From positions 208,501 to 272,500 of the forward strand of contig JAODUO010000564.1 in NCBI GenBank assembly GCA_025642075.2: DNA of 64,000 nt, read 5' to 3'. The notes beneath the pieces were generated by a model that did no database searches, had not been told where the DNA came from, and saw only the letters and a program-made list of their open reading frames with translations. The DNA comes from Ridgeia piscesae (taxonomy: Eukaryota > Annelida > Polychaeta > Sabellida > Siboglinidae). Positions 38,601 through 44,029 of this stretch are shown piece by piece; position 1 is the first letter of the stretch, and each line of letters opens with the position of its first letter. The translations under genes were made by a program, and so were the position numbers.

Positions 38601-39511
38601 CGACAACGACAGCTGCGTCACTCCTTCCAGGCCCACGACGTGGCCATCCGCTCAATGACACTGCAACCGTCAGAGAGCATCTTTGCCACAGCGTCAGTCG
38701 ACGGAGATATCAAGGTACAGCTTCTGGTCATACAGGGTTAATATTATGCTAAGACAAAGCAGGTTTCTTGACCCAACCTAATTCCCCTGTGATCACATCC
38801 TGTTTTAATTACTGAGAAACAAAATACTGCAAAGAAATCTTGGTTAAAATTTTGTCTTGCAGAGTGTTATTAGGCTCTTTCAATTGTTATATTTATGGCA
38901 CAAGATTGTCACAATAATAAGGGTTTAAAAATAGTATCCACTTATATGTGTAAGAATACTTTCAAGCTAGAATGAGGAAATCTATTAGATGTTATTCTGG
39001 TTAAATCATATTACTGTGGTGAACAATATTAAAAGTTACTGCCAATCCAGAAGCCAGACTCCAGTTTTCAGTTATATTGACAACCCTAAATATTAACAAA
39101 ATGCCAATCAACATAATTATCATCCTTACAAAAAATAAGAAATTTGCATTTCGAAATGCTGTGTTAATATGTGGAACAGTATCTTCAAAATGGAACCACC
39201 AACTTGTGGAGTCGAATGTCCAGCTGACTAATAACTTTCATTCCATGTGGAGAATTCCATCTGGTTTCTAAAATTCTAGAGATGCAAATCAGTGCTCTTC
39301 CTGTTGCAGGTAGGGGGGTTTGGCTGTTCACAATCTCATGTTCTCGTTTGCGGGCAAACATTCCAAGGGGTCGATCTTCCGCAACAACGGCTCTGGACCG
39401 GTCCAGCTGTACCTTGGAGGTCAAGGTCACCTGTTCTCTTGCGGCGCAGATGGATCTATGAAGATCCGTCACCTGCCAGACAAACTGCTGCTGCAGCAGT
39501 CTGTCAGCTGA
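2965..39511 (+). CDS. DMXL: DmX-like protein / Rabconnectin-3 alpha, C-terminal half (26 exons)
   Basis: Partial multi-exon gene; the 5' half lies upstream of the window. Exons: 2965-3282, 3622-3812, 4355-4474, 4750-4847, 4960-5125, 9706-10834, 11827-11932, 12767-13063, 13798-13956, 14782-14900, 15356-15604, 16648-16811, 19178-19282, 19675-19805, 20192-20390, 22779-22890, 23936-24037, 25492-25616, 29359-29512, 32473-32559, 35398-35458, 36292-36422, 37011-37088, 37568-37712, 38497-38714, 39314-39511. All junctions are GT-AG and their phases agree except in exon 13. The family acts with WDR7 as the animal counterpart of yeast RAVE, promoting V-ATPase assembly on endosomes and synaptic vesicles. 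Seen here: the Rav1-C-like region ([13 protein letters not shown], [39 protein letters not shown]) and C-terminal WD40 blades ([59 protein letters not shown]). About 1,650 codons against roughly 3,000 for the vertebrate protein. Oddities: a one-base frame break in exon 13 and an ambiguous acceptor in the last exon. Confidence 0.95.
3622..3812 (+). CDS. DMXL: DMXL exon 2
   Basis: Encodes [17 protein letters not shown] and ends in WAFHSEAEQ, the Rav1-C signature (vertebrate LDECGLRYLLAMRLHT and [11 protein letters not shown]). Ends in phase 0 at CAG|gtgggt. The last 20 bases and the donor are repeated as a 31-bp minisatellite in the next intron. Confidence 0.92.
3813..4310 (+). repeat. 31-bp minisatellite seeded by exon 2 donor
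   Basis: Units of about 31 bp (ttccactcagaggcagaaca plus gtgggttcat) begin directly at the exon 2 donor and repeat both the exon end and the splice site. The first three copies are nearly perfect; later copies decay and are hard to follow past about 4,300. Confidence 0.92.
4355..4474 (+). CDS. DMXL: DMXL exon 3
   Basis: Forty codons, phase 0 at both ends. Encodes [16 protein letters not shown] then [18 protein letters not shown], almost identical to the vertebrate block PAIQRGDPQWSEL and GVGWWVRNINTLRRCIEK. Confidence 0.93.
4750..4847 (+). CDS. DMXL: DMXL exon 4
   Basis: Encodes [20 protein letters not shown], matching PLDAAIFYLSMKKKAVVWG of the family. Acceptor ttttgtag, donor AG|gtaaga; the final Arg codon is split with exon 5. 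Confidence 0.93.
4960..5125 (+). CDS. DMXL: DMXL exon 5
   Basis: Encodes [20 protein letters not shown] and [16 protein letters not shown], one of the most conserved blocks of the family. Donor GAA|gtacgt. The intron after it carries the 3.9-kb array of 92-bp units. Confidence 0.94.
5126..5574 (+). other. Intron sequence, no gene
   Basis: AT-rich intron with no coding potential supported by homology; leads into the 92-bp array. Confidence 0.6.
5575..9509. repeat. 92-bp minisatellite array
   Basis: About 43 copies of a 92-bp unit (contains gtatactcctcaaacaaatg and aggaccaagctaaacaacac). The units are very homogeneous, differing mainly at a few positions such as actaaaac/acttaaac and taccttgaag/taccttcaag. 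It fills most of the intron between exons 5 and 6. Confidence 0.97.
9706..10834 (+). CDS. DMXL: DMXL exon 6 (large)
   Basis: The largest exon, 376 codons. Starts [20 protein letters not shown], then [45 protein letters not shown] and [13 protein letters not shown]. The middle is low in conservation but keeps two FDW motifs (FDWGAP, FDWSQP) and a strongly acidic stretch near 10,485-10,540. It ends with EQLKF-like [16 protein letters not shown] and [20 protein letters not shown]. Donor G|gtcagt. Confidence 0.94.
10835..11355 (+). other. Intron sequence with short hairpins
   Basis: No gene. Two small self-complementary spots are visible, around 10,960-11,005 (atctgcc / ggcagat) and 11,176-11,200 (accagcc / ggctggt). 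They may be relics of mobile elements but cannot be assigned. Confidence 0.4.
11356..11600 (+). mobile_element. tRNA-derived SINE, family 1
   Basis: A tRNA-like head carries an A-box-like ggccacgcggtagagcg and a B-box ggttcaatccc (11,408-11,418). The body includes ctggtgtctatgccagggga and gtaacctgtagtggactcac. The same body recurs in decayed form at 14,425 and 53,110. Confidence 0.85.
11827..11932 (+). CDS. DMXL: DMXL exon 7
   Basis: Weakly conserved linker exon. Frame is fixed by the flanking exons (phase 1 in, phase 2 out). Encodes [20 protein letters not shown] and a basic end that leads into the RRKSW-like start of exon 8. Acceptor gtttgtag, donor AG|gtaagt. Confidence 0.8.
12206..12640. 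repeat. Compound microsatellite GGGT-GGAT-TTAT
   Basis: Three tetranucleotide tracts lie end to end: (GGGT)n to about 12,258, (GGAT)n to about 12,475 with one one-base slip near 12,351, then (TTAT)n. The long WMDG and LFIY open frames across it are artefacts of the repeat. Confidence 0.97.
12767..13063 (+). CDS. DMXL: DMXL exon 8
   Basis: Encodes [17 protein letters not shown], then [20 protein letters not shown] and [16 protein letters not shown], matching [20 protein letters not shown] and [16 protein letters not shown] of DMXL2. Sits just after a compound tetranucleotide microsatellite. Donor AG|gtgagt. Confidence 0.95.
13064..13797 (+). other. Intron, nothing recognised
   Basis: Unique AT-rich intron between exons 8 and 9; no repeat family, RNA gene or conserved frame seen. 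Confidence 0.5.
13798..13956 (+). CDS. DMXL: DMXL exon 9
   Basis: Encodes [20 protein letters not shown] then [15 protein letters not shown], corresponding to LHSLAASLSASIYQALCDS of vertebrate DMXL2. Acceptor ttatttcag, donor AG|gtacgt. Confidence 0.92.
14425..14640 (+). mobile_element. Decayed SINE, family 1
   Basis: Shares with the 11,356 copy the order B-box-like (ttttgaatcccgctacc), ggcaatttcgttcacc, ctggtgtctatgccagg, aagtaacagattccac and gtaatggactcgcaaagtct. The A-box region is degraded. Confidence 0.75.
14782..14900 (+). CDS. DMXL: DMXL exon 10
   Basis: Encodes a Ser-rich stretch ending NSTPGMWPG, matching NSSPAQWPGVSSL across the exon 10/11 junction. Acceptor cattgcag, donor G|gtaagt. 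Confidence 0.9.
15356..15604 (+). CDS. DMXL: DMXL exon 11
   Basis: Encodes [20 protein letters not shown], then [18 protein letters not shown] and [15 protein letters not shown], matching the family block that ends RMWAAVFGGGVKLVV. Donor A|gtgagt. Confidence 0.95.
15955..16290 (+). mobile_element. Non-LTR retrotransposon fragment (RT C-terminus)
   Basis: Reads [14 protein letters not shown] around 16,030-16,080, the end of many LINE reverse transcriptases (RLRWLGHVxRM). After frameshifts come a GRRRKG-like piece, a DLQGAG-like piece and ERRAWKEI, as in the usual DRxxWRxL ending. Clearly dead: stops and frameshifts throughout. Confidence 0.75.
16648..16811 (+). CDS. DMXL: DMXL exon 12
   Basis: Encodes a Gln/Lys-rich helix, then [19 protein letters not shown], matching YKEKFIPPELSMWDYFVAK of DMXL2. 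Phase 0 end at AAG|gtgaga. Confidence 0.94.
16812..18120 (+). other. Intron, nothing recognised
   Basis: Very AT-rich intron before the 41-bp array; no gene, TIR or SINE head seen. Confidence 0.5.
18121..19135. repeat. 41-bp minisatellite
   Basis: About 25 copies of a 41-bp unit (atggagctatgtagaac and tgttatcaaacattagtg). Ends about 40 bp before the exon 13 acceptor but does not contain exon 13 sequence. Confidence 0.96.
19178..19282 (+). CDS. DMXL: DMXL exon 13, carries a one-base frame break
   Basis: Starts in frame with [14 protein letters not shown] (vertebrate PFLPLSDSGVIYDS), but that frame meets TAG at 19,235-19,237. The acidic run that follows ([16 protein letters not shown]) is in the frame one base on, and that frame joins exon 14 correctly. 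One extra base, most simply a G at 19,220/19,221, explains this. It could be a sequencing error, an allelic lesion or a true gene defect; open frames in the 13 downstream exons favour an error. Confidence 0.85.
19675..19805 (+). CDS. DMXL: DMXL exon 14
   Basis: Encodes [20 protein letters not shown] then [11 protein letters not shown], matching QEHQDPNSYSWALIRLIMVK and FFPIAGLEFSD. Acceptor cgttcag, donor G|gtgagt. Confidence 0.94.
19960..20055 (+). mobile_element. SINE family 2, 3' fragment
   Basis: Contains acctggctgtagacag, ggtggata and gtgtatga, then a decayed gcacgttaattgctgcatgg. This is the same order as the tail of the complete copy at 36,781-36,990 on the other strand. Confidence 0.65.
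20192..20390 (+). CDS. DMXL: DMXL exon 15
   Basis: Encodes [34 protein letters not shown] and [18 protein letters not shown], matching DLPVTSPL, FEGPPPNYINTY and GPAILRNKAMLEPENTPF. Donor TT|gtaagg. Confidence 0.95.
20391..20917 (+). other. Intron, nothing recognised
   Basis: Unique sequence between exon 15 and the 38-bp array. Confidence 0.5.
20918..21982. repeat. 38-bp minisatellite, first block
   Basis: About 28 highly uniform copies of a 38-bp unit (tttgaacactgcggaggg and agtgttcccttcagtttccc). Each unit has a 7-bp inverted repeat gaacact / agtgttc around an 8-base loop and carries a ttcccttcag acceptor-like string. Disturbed near 21,496 and 21,610. Confidence 0.96.
21983..22125 (+). 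repeat. Degenerate second copy of exon 16 acceptor region
   Basis: Matches 22,680-22,815 with small indels: atttcctgtcgat, acaagtgct, gacatgtcactgc, tcggtagg, acacactatt, cactgcct and ccaagcgtc occur in the same order. It thus copies the intron end, the acceptor and about 35 bp of exon 16, between two blocks of the 38-bp array. Confidence 0.85.
22117..22664. repeat. 38-bp minisatellite, second block
   Basis: About 14 further copies of the same 38-bp unit, resuming after the degenerate exon 16 copy and stopping about 110 bp before the true exon. Confidence 0.96.
22779..22890 (+). CDS. DMXL: DMXL exon 16
   Basis: Encodes [20 protein letters not shown] then [12 protein letters not shown], matching SAFPVKRLWHFLVKQEVLQE and FIRYIFTKKRK. 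Acceptor gtcggtag, donor CAG|gtaagt. A degenerate copy of its acceptor region and first 35 bases lies upstream near 22,000-22,125. Confidence 0.95.
22891..23935 (+). other. Intron, nothing recognised
   Basis: AT-rich intron between exons 16 and 17; a short duplicated phrase (caggtgtccattatg) occurs at about 23,872-23,905. No gene seen. Confidence 0.5.
23936..24037 (+). CDS. DMXL: DMXL exon 17
   Basis: Encodes [20 protein letters not shown], corresponding to KARVIHKESDMIMAFSIN of DMXL2. Thirty-four codons, phase 0 at both ends, donor CAG|gtcagt. Its last 18 bases and donor are the seed of the 42-bp array that follows. Confidence 0.93.
24038..25218 (+). repeat. 42-bp minisatellite seeded by exon 17 donor
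   Basis: About 28 copies of a 42-bp unit that starts at the exon 17 donor. The unit repeats the exon end (gcattctgtctcaaccgg, exon: gcattctgcctcaaccag), the donor gtcagtctctagaca and a short spacer gtccacgcg. The length is a multiple of three, so both strands show long meaningless frames. Confidence 0.97.
25492..25616 (+). CDS. DMXL: DMXL exon 18
   Basis: Encodes [16 protein letters not shown] then [17 protein letters not shown], corresponding to LASTHDVQELDVTSLL and the acidic IGEEYD segment. Donor AG|gtaggc. Its last 18 bases and donor seed the 3.2-kb array that follows. Confidence 0.93.
25617..28850 (+). repeat. 44/54-bp minisatellite seeded by exon 18 donor
   Basis: Roughly 65 copies in two length classes, about 44 and 54 bp (with or without an extra catattcatt). 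Each holds the exon 18 end catagagaccatcaagag, a donor-like gtgggc or gtaggc, ctgacactagtctcattcat, and so on. A degenerate patch lies near 27,145-27,300. Confidence 0.97.
28985..29340. repeat. Degenerate GTGAC-rich repeat
   Basis: Irregular repetition of phrases such as gactgagaagtgacagtgat and gagtgaatgactagaagtaa just before exon 19. No clean period. Confidence 0.7.
29359..29512 (+). CDS. DMXL: DMXL exon 19
   Basis: Ser-rich, poorly conserved linker ahead of the WD40 domain. Frame is fixed by exon 18 (AG|A). Acceptor atgttgtag, donor ATG|gtgagt. Its 3' end and donor seed the 53-bp array that follows. Confidence 0.87.
29513..31190 (+). repeat. 53-bp minisatellite seeded by exon 19 donor
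   Basis: About 32 copies of a 53-bp unit that starts at the exon 19 donor. It repeats the exon end and donor (gacaggaggcagcatgg, tgagtagggg) plus ctctctactagggtcacttt. Most copies have the GT of the donor changed to GG (catggggagt); a few, as near 29,775 and 30,090, keep catggtgagt. Confidence 0.96.
31191..32472 (+). other. Intron, nothing recognised
   Basis: Unique intron between the 53-bp array and exon 20; no gene or element ends seen. Confidence 0.5.
32473..32559 (+). CDS. DMXL: DMXL exon 20 (predicted)
   Basis: Twenty-nine codons between a good acceptor (gttgtgccag) and a strong donor (GTG|gtgagt), phase 0 at both ends. Encodes [20 protein letters not shown] followed by LQV. Joined to exon 21 it reads [13 protein letters not shown], similar to vertebrate VLMKRNLHNVKRM. 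I know no strong family match for the first part, so it could be lineage-specific or alternatively used. Confidence 0.7.
32560..33253 (+). other. Intron, nothing recognised
   Basis: Short GTGTCACCC phrases follow exon 20; the rest is AT-rich and unremarkable. Confidence 0.5.
33254..34445. repeat. 24-bp minisatellite with degenerate leader
   Basis: From about 33,620 some 34 near-identical 24-bp units (caccaccacacaggccacat type) run to about 34,440; 33,254-33,620 is an older, irregular CCACAAAGACCAC-rich version. Since 24 is a multiple of three and the unit has no stop in most frames, ORFs of 245-334 codons appear on both strands. None has protein-like features. Confidence 0.96.
34586..34845. 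repeat. 50-bp tandem repeat, five copies
   Basis: Five copies of a 50-bp unit (ccagcactaatagttacttc then caccaccatcaccatcactt), nearly identical. Confidence 0.95.
35037..35117. repeat. TA-rich simple repeat
   Basis: Interrupted (TA)n; the AT-rich stretch continues to about 35,180. Confidence 0.9.
35398..35458 (+). CDS. DMXL: DMXL exon 21
   Basis: Short exon encoding [19 protein letters not shown], the lead-in to the C-terminal WD40 domain (compare MKRNLHNVKRMTSHP). Acceptor gttgtcacag, donor T|gtgagt; the split Tyr codon joins LTGSQDGSV in exon 22. Confidence 0.92.
35633..35790. repeat. (TA)n followed by CA-rich tract
   Basis: (TA)n at about 35,633-35,655, then AT-rich sequence and an acacatgcaca-rich stretch to 35,790. 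Confidence 0.85.
36292..36422 (+). CDS. DMXL: DMXL exon 22 (WD40 blade)
   Basis: Encodes [17 protein letters not shown] and then [12 protein letters not shown], a complete WD-repeat signature closely matching fly and human family members. Acceptor tccactag, donor AAG|gtaggc. Confidence 0.96.
36640..36785 (+). mobile_element. LINE reverse transcriptase tail (relic)
   Basis: With stops and shifts it reads DAFPVAA..., an SGINYQSL piece and KIKTYLFE, resembling the usual non-LTR ending RSFSVAAPxLWNSLP...FKxxLKTYLF. Short and decayed. Confidence 0.5.
36781..36990 (-). mobile_element. tRNA-derived SINE, family 2
   Basis: On the minus strand an A-box-like tgactcagatgtagag (36,961-36,980) is followed by an exact B-box ggttcgaatcc (36,920-36,930), then a body with tttttcactttacattgctc and a tail ctggctgtagacagaggtgg. 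Not a true tRNA: no acceptor stem pairing with a 3' partner was seen. Lies directly upstream of exon 23. Confidence 0.8.
37011..37088 (+). CDS. DMXL: DMXL exon 23 (WD40 blade)
   Basis: Twenty-six codons, phase 0 at both ends: [19 protein letters not shown] tRNA-derived SINE ends about 30 bp upstream of its acceptor (catgtttcag). Confidence 0.95.
37282..37567 (+). repeat. 39-bp minisatellite copying the exon 24 acceptor
   Basis: About seven copies of a 39-bp unit (gtgtgttttcagcgcctgca then gtgactgaggagtgtgttt). Each contains the exon 24 acceptor tttcag plus the first exon bases CGCCTGCAGTG. In most copies the exon frame meets TGA at once; the last copy (exon start 37,529) is open into exon 24. 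Confidence 0.95.
37568..37712 (+). CDS. DMXL: DMXL exon 24 (WD40 blade)
   Basis: Encodes [38 protein letters not shown]. The start is set by homology to FLGSCSLLATAGHSSENRN-type fly sequence. Several copies of the same acceptor lie upstream; the nearest, with exon start 37,529, would add 13 in-frame codons. Confidence 0.95.
37713..38496 (+). other. Intron, nothing firmly recognised
   Basis: Unique sequence; around 38,100-38,160 a phrase like cttctttagcacctatatca recalls repeat tails found in aquatic animals, but I cannot assign it. Confidence 0.4.
38497..38714 (+). CDS. DMXL: DMXL exon 25 (WD40 blades)
   Basis: Encodes [40 protein letters not shown] and [10 protein letters not shown]. Acceptor gccttgcag, donor AAG|gtacag. 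The next residues in the family are V-W, which the final exon does not supply cleanly. Confidence 0.96.
38715..39309 (+). other. Intron, possible LINE relic
   Basis: The frame 39,077-39,268 reads [18 protein letters not shown], slightly like the FRxxxxxLWNSLP end of non-LTR transcriptases. Too weak for a mobile-element call. Confidence 0.3.
39314..39511 (+). CDS. DMXL: DMXL exon 26 (last coding exon)
   Basis: Encodes [40 protein letters not shown] and ends QQSVS-stop (TGA 39,509-39,511). Two acceptors sit 4 bp apart: AG at 39,313 keeps the conserved frame but loses the usual V-W; AG at 39,309 gives a frame that leaves the family sequence and runs to 39,639. The first was chosen by homology. 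Confidence 0.88.
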   Translation, partial: GGLAVHNLMFSFAGKHSKGSIFRNNGSGPVQLYLGGQGHLFSCGADGSMKIRHLPDKLLLQQSVS

Positions 39512-41086
39512 GTGCCACTCTGGGCGTGTTATGCCACTCAGTTAAAGTACAGTGCTTTAAAATTTTTTCTCCTTTCCAGAGTAGTGTATTTGGCCGAGAA
39601 GCCGCAAATTGTCATCAATGGCTGGGTCATTGCATGTGACACGATAATGATTGGTGTATTGTATAGCAGAATACGCGCAATTCATGTAGACATCATTGTG
39701 ATCACGGAGTGGTTTCTTGATGTGAGTGCATGACCATAGTAAATATGTTTCGAATTGTCTTTTTGCACACAAGAAACAAGTATCGTCGCGTGGCAGCCAG
39801 CATCAGTTGCACATCCCATGTTTACCAGTACCGATTGTTCAGTTATTGGCAACACTCCCAAGATTATTGCACATATAGTGCTAATTACATACTAATTAAA
39901 GGGTATTGATGTTTGATGTATACCAGTCTGATAAAGGCAACTCACAACCATATTAGCACTGTATACAAATACACCTAAAGTTGGTGAGCGTAGCAGTGCA
40001 GAGATCTGAATCAGGCCAAGATACTGCCATTAGTCCAGATGAGATATTCCACTGTGTGATGTCTAATTACTTTATTTGCATTTATTGTCTGTACAAATGT
40101 AATTGAAATGGTGCAGCGTAAGTACTAATCAATTGTGATGCTGTGAATAATTCAGAGGTTGTATATGATGACTAATATGTATATACACAGCCAACAGGGC
40201 TTTCGCTACTCTAACCAGTCATAGGCATTTGGTGTTTTTAATCATGTTGTAATTGTCGTTTCGTTTGTGTCTGTACATTTAGGTTCATGTTTCAGTTATT
40301 TAATTGCAACTGCTGCCGTGTTAGTGTCATATTTGTAAATGGAAGAAGTTATATATTGCGCCATCCTTGTGTAATGCCAACACAACGATTGCCTGACAAA
40401 GATCATGTGTACTATTGCCACTGTGGTGGCAACTGAACCGAGCAGTTTAAATTAACATGGAGTAAAATTTTACATGAAGATGTGTGTTGATATAATATGT
40501 GTGTTATCTATCAAAAGTGTTCAGATGTTTCAGATTAGATAACTGAATTCATATGGTTGTTTCCATTCCTACTAGTGTTGTAGTCATGTATACCTCAGTG
40601 TTAGTCCCGAGTGGTCGAGTGTCTCACGAACAACGAAACTGTTTTTTGCACCTTTACTTTCACTCACTAACACCTGGTGAAGGCTGCACAGGTATCGACT
40701 GTAGTTAATGTACAGCTTAGTTCTGTAATGATTCCATTCAGTGTACCAGCGAGGTGAATATGTTTGGCCACAGTTTGGATATATGCATGTTTCAAATGTA
40801 CATTGTCTTGCATAAATACCATGTCAAGTTATTTTGTGTAGATATAAGACAGCAATTTTAGCAGTCTTGATCTCTTGCTGGTTATGCATATACTCAACGT
40901 GTCGGTGGTACGCTCCAGTGCTGTGTTACTGTTAGATAGACCGTGAGACGATTCATAAAACGAGTAACAACATAGTAGAAATGATGCACTTTATTACGAT
41001 TTTAACAAGACTCAAACAGTGTGACATTGTTCTGTGCTAACACATGTAATAAAAACTATCCACCTCATAACTTCAACACTAATAAA
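39512..41086 (+). other. DMXL: Probable DMXL 3' UTR
   Basis: No frame of interest follows the DMXL stop. The first candidate signals on the + strand are ATTAAA at 39,895-39,900 and AATAAA at 41,048-41,053 and 41,081-41,086. The later ones would make the DMXL and SSR2 3' UTRs overlap tail to tail. Confidence 0.5.
40990..40995 (-). terminator. SSR2: SSR2 polyadenylation signal
   Basis: AATAAA on the minus strand, 421 bp beyond the SSR2 stop codon; the best-placed signal for this gene. Confidence 0.6.
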
Positions 41087-41415
41087 ATGCAGTAAATTTA
41101 AAATATGGTGTTCCCATTCTTGACTAACTAGCTGTGCATGCCTTCTTTCTTGTTGACAAAGTGTTCGGAATGTTGTGTTCTTTGCACCACGACTCGCACA
41201 ACAAGCATTACATAACATTAAAAATACTCAGATTTATTTCAGCCCAGGTGCACGTGATCTTTGGATAATTTCACGCAAACACAAGACCTTACATTGGAGA
41301 ATATAAGCCAGACTTTGGCCAGTGAATATCAGATACACGTGTACAAAATGCAGGTACTTCAGGTGCTAAATGAGATGGAATCTTTAATTGCAAGAACTGA
41401 TGAATGAGCATAGGT

Positions 41416-41526
41416 TCAGCCAGACTTTGTCTTGATCTGTTCATACTTGGACTTGCTGCTGTACCAGAGCAGGAAAGGGATGCCTAGAGACGGAAGTGTC
41501 ATCACGCCAAATGCTGCCCAGTCCAA
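41416..41526 (-). CDS. SSR2: SSR2 exon 5 (membrane span and stop)
   Basis: Encodes [20 protein letters not shown] then [20 protein letters not shown], almost identical to the human C-terminus. Confidence 0.97.
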   Translation of the reverse strand: MDWAAFGVMTLPSLGIPFLLWYSSKSKYEQIKTKSG

Positions 41527-43144
41527 CTGCAACAGACAATTTGATTGTTTTATATATACCGTATATTTCAATGTTTTTAAATGCATAATAAATCCAAACA
41601 AAACCTAATACAGTCCAGGGGCTTTCCAGAGAATGCTAAGAAAATATTGCACTCCTATTAACAGCTGTGGGATAACTGGATGATTAATCATCAGGCTTAT
41701 TGTGATGCAATTATATTGTGTACTGTGAATTTTTATACAGTTAACGGATCACTGAAGAAAAAAAAAAGTGTCAGCATATTTCTTTGGACGTGAGAAACAT
41801 AATAATTATGGCCATGTGCAACAATGGAAACTTACAACATGAGGTGAGAATTTCCTGTCATAATCTTTGTAGTTCATAATGCCTCCTTCACCCGGTGAAC
41901 TTGTGTACGCCATCTAAAAAAGAAAAATTGCATAATGCACACACACACAGATACAGTTTCTTACAGGTCTTTGATAGGGTGTAATGTGTATTTTCCCACC
42001 ATGTTCTACTCCAGAAATTACCCACCATCGCTTCAAACAATCTGTCAGTAGTGTGGAAATCTACAATTAAGCACAACAATCTGGGATTCTGCTGTACAGC
42101 GTCGTGTATGAATGAACTGACCTGAGGTTCTTCGCTCTGCTCTGATGCCACATAGCTGATGTCTGCCGATGTGAAATTGAAGTAGCCAGACTTTAGTGGT
42201 CTCAACACGACGATGTGTGATACATTGCTGCCACTGTGTCCATGGTTAAGTCAACACACTACACACATTAGAATATACACCACCTACTGGTAACAGACAG
42301 GCATCTAGCCACAACAGTTTGTTCTTAGACGTGTTACTTGCATTAATATATTTATTTAGTGACATATGACTATAAAGCCAACTAAAATAGTTTAAAATGA
42401 CCAATTGACACTTGCTGGTTAGTACACTGTTATTCATACTGGTGCACTTTTTATAGTCTTAAAAAAATGCGAAAGACATATAATGAAAAGCTTTCTAAAT
42501 GCTCTGCAACTGTGTGACGTGACAGACATTCAGTAACACATATTCATTCACTGTGGGGTTAATTGGCCACCAGAGAAAGGATACGGTGCAATGCGGGCCC
42601 ACTTCACGTTTGTATTTCCACGAACCACTTCAAAATCTGTTTCTGGAAAGCTGGCGTCAGCAAGTTGGACACTAATGGCAGCACTGGAAAAAATACAATG
42701 CAAAATTAGTTTACGTAAACAAAAATGTGTTCTGCGCCTTGTTACTGCTTCTAATTAGTAAACTTTCACAGCATTCCATGCAGTGTGACAAAATACCAGC
42801 TCAGACATGTATGCATGTTTGAGTGTAAATATAATGTTCATATTGAATGAGGCATTTTACCCACGTTTTCAAGTACATTTAGAAATGTTCACAATTATTT
42901 ACTGTTACCAATGATACATAATATGGTAAACCGTGTGGCATGCTAAATCAATAAAAATCTGATAAGAATTTACCAACCTTCCTCCGACATTGTATATGTT
43001 GTATTCAACAGTCAGGTCTTTGCCTTCCACCAGGAAGTTATTCAAGATAGTTTTTGATGCGAGCAGCCTGGCGTTCTCATTGCCTGCACTTGCTACGAAG
43101 CAGACGAGTCCCAATAACACAGCTAGACATGCTGTAGACTGCAT
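41416..43144 (-). CDS. SSR2: Translocon-associated protein subunit beta (TRAP-beta)
   Basis: Complete coding sequence on the minus strand, 188 aa (human 183). Exons in reading order: 43144-42978, 42683-42585, 42233-42122, 41913-41836, 41526-41416; all GT-AG and phases agree. SSR2 is a single-pass ER membrane protein of the TRAP complex beside the Sec61 channel. Seen: a signal peptide at 1-20 (hydrophobic [14 protein letters not shown]), the lumenal block [13 protein letters not shown] and [18 protein letters not shown], two N-glycosylation sites shared with vertebrates (NVS at 92, NFT at 108), [34 protein letters not shown] and a membrane span at about 156-174, then a short basic cytosolic tail. 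The ATG follows a pyrimidine-rich tttag, so the 5' UTR probably has an intron ending exactly at the start codon. Confidence 0.97.
41836..41913 (-). CDS. SSR2: SSR2 exon 4
   Basis: Twenty-six codons, phase 0: [20 protein letters not shown], matching [20 protein letters not shown]. Donor GTT|gtaagt. Confidence 0.95.
42122..42233 (-). CDS. SSR2: SSR2 exon 3
   Basis: Encodes [20 protein letters not shown] and [17 protein letters not shown], including both glycosylation sites. Donor CAG|gtcagt. Confidence 0.96.
42585..42683 (-). CDS. SSR2: SSR2 exon 2
   Basis: Encodes [20 protein letters not shown] and NVKWARIAP, matching LDVELSDDSFPPEDFGIV and NVKWDRIAP in human. Acceptor ttttccag, donor CC|gtatcc. 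Confidence 0.95.
42978..43144 (-). CDS. SSR2: SSR2 exon 1 (coding)
   Basis: Signal peptide plus [20 protein letters not shown] and [10 protein letters not shown]. The donor must be AG|gttggt: the better-looking gtaaat 3 bp on gives a stop in exon 2. Confidence 0.95.
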
Positions 43145-44020
43145 CTAAACACAGACAACCATAAATCAAACATACAATACTTATAATTATTACAAGATAC
43201 ATTATTAATTATCATACTGCCAATCTTTGGCAAATATAAATAAGGCCATTGCTATTGGTCGGGACCCGAACGTATGTTAAAGTAGCTATAGGGCAATTCC
43301 ACGGTAACGGACTTACAATTCACATATTTTGGTATATAATGGTTATATTTTCCTATTCAGCATGTGCCTAGAACAGAATTTTAAACATGGTTTGAAGTAC
43401 ACACTACTCCCTATAAGAACCAGTGGTACCTAAATATAGCTCCGGCACTTCATCAGCAGTGTGAATCTACCGACACAGCAGTGCCTCCGACAGAGTGTGG
43501 ATGCCGAACAAATCTACTACCCCGGTACACCCCGGTGTTTGGTGTGCATGTTTTTATATCTAATTGTTAATGCTGATATTATATATTATTTGAAGACTTG
43601 TGCACTTGACCCACTTAGGCGCCCTGCTGTGCACATTGTCCACGTGTGCTATTGTGTCAGTTGAATATTGTTGTCCCGTTTGTTACGAGTTATAGACGTT
43701 ATGGTCTAAGTCGCTTATAACCAAAATATTGTGGACATGTCCCAAAAATAAGATGCTAAGTATCAGTTCAAATATGCAATTGACTTGAAATGTTCTACAA
43801 AGAGTTCCAGCATTAATAAATAATGAATCAGAGAACATCTCAGATGATTCGGTTCACATCACAAGAATACAGGGATGGAGTGCTAGATGTTTCAGAGTAT
43901 ATGCTGTTAAAAGCACATGGTTTTGACTATTGTGCTATATGAAAAGACCACATTAATACAAGCCGGTTAGTCTTGTTTTTGCAGCTATTACTTGTTTTTT
44001 TATATTGAAATGCAATCAAT
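43145..44020 (-). other. Probable SSR2 5' UTR intron
   Basis: Unique AT-rich sequence with no gene recognised. Confidence 0.4.
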
Positions 44021-44029
44021 TTAAAGACA

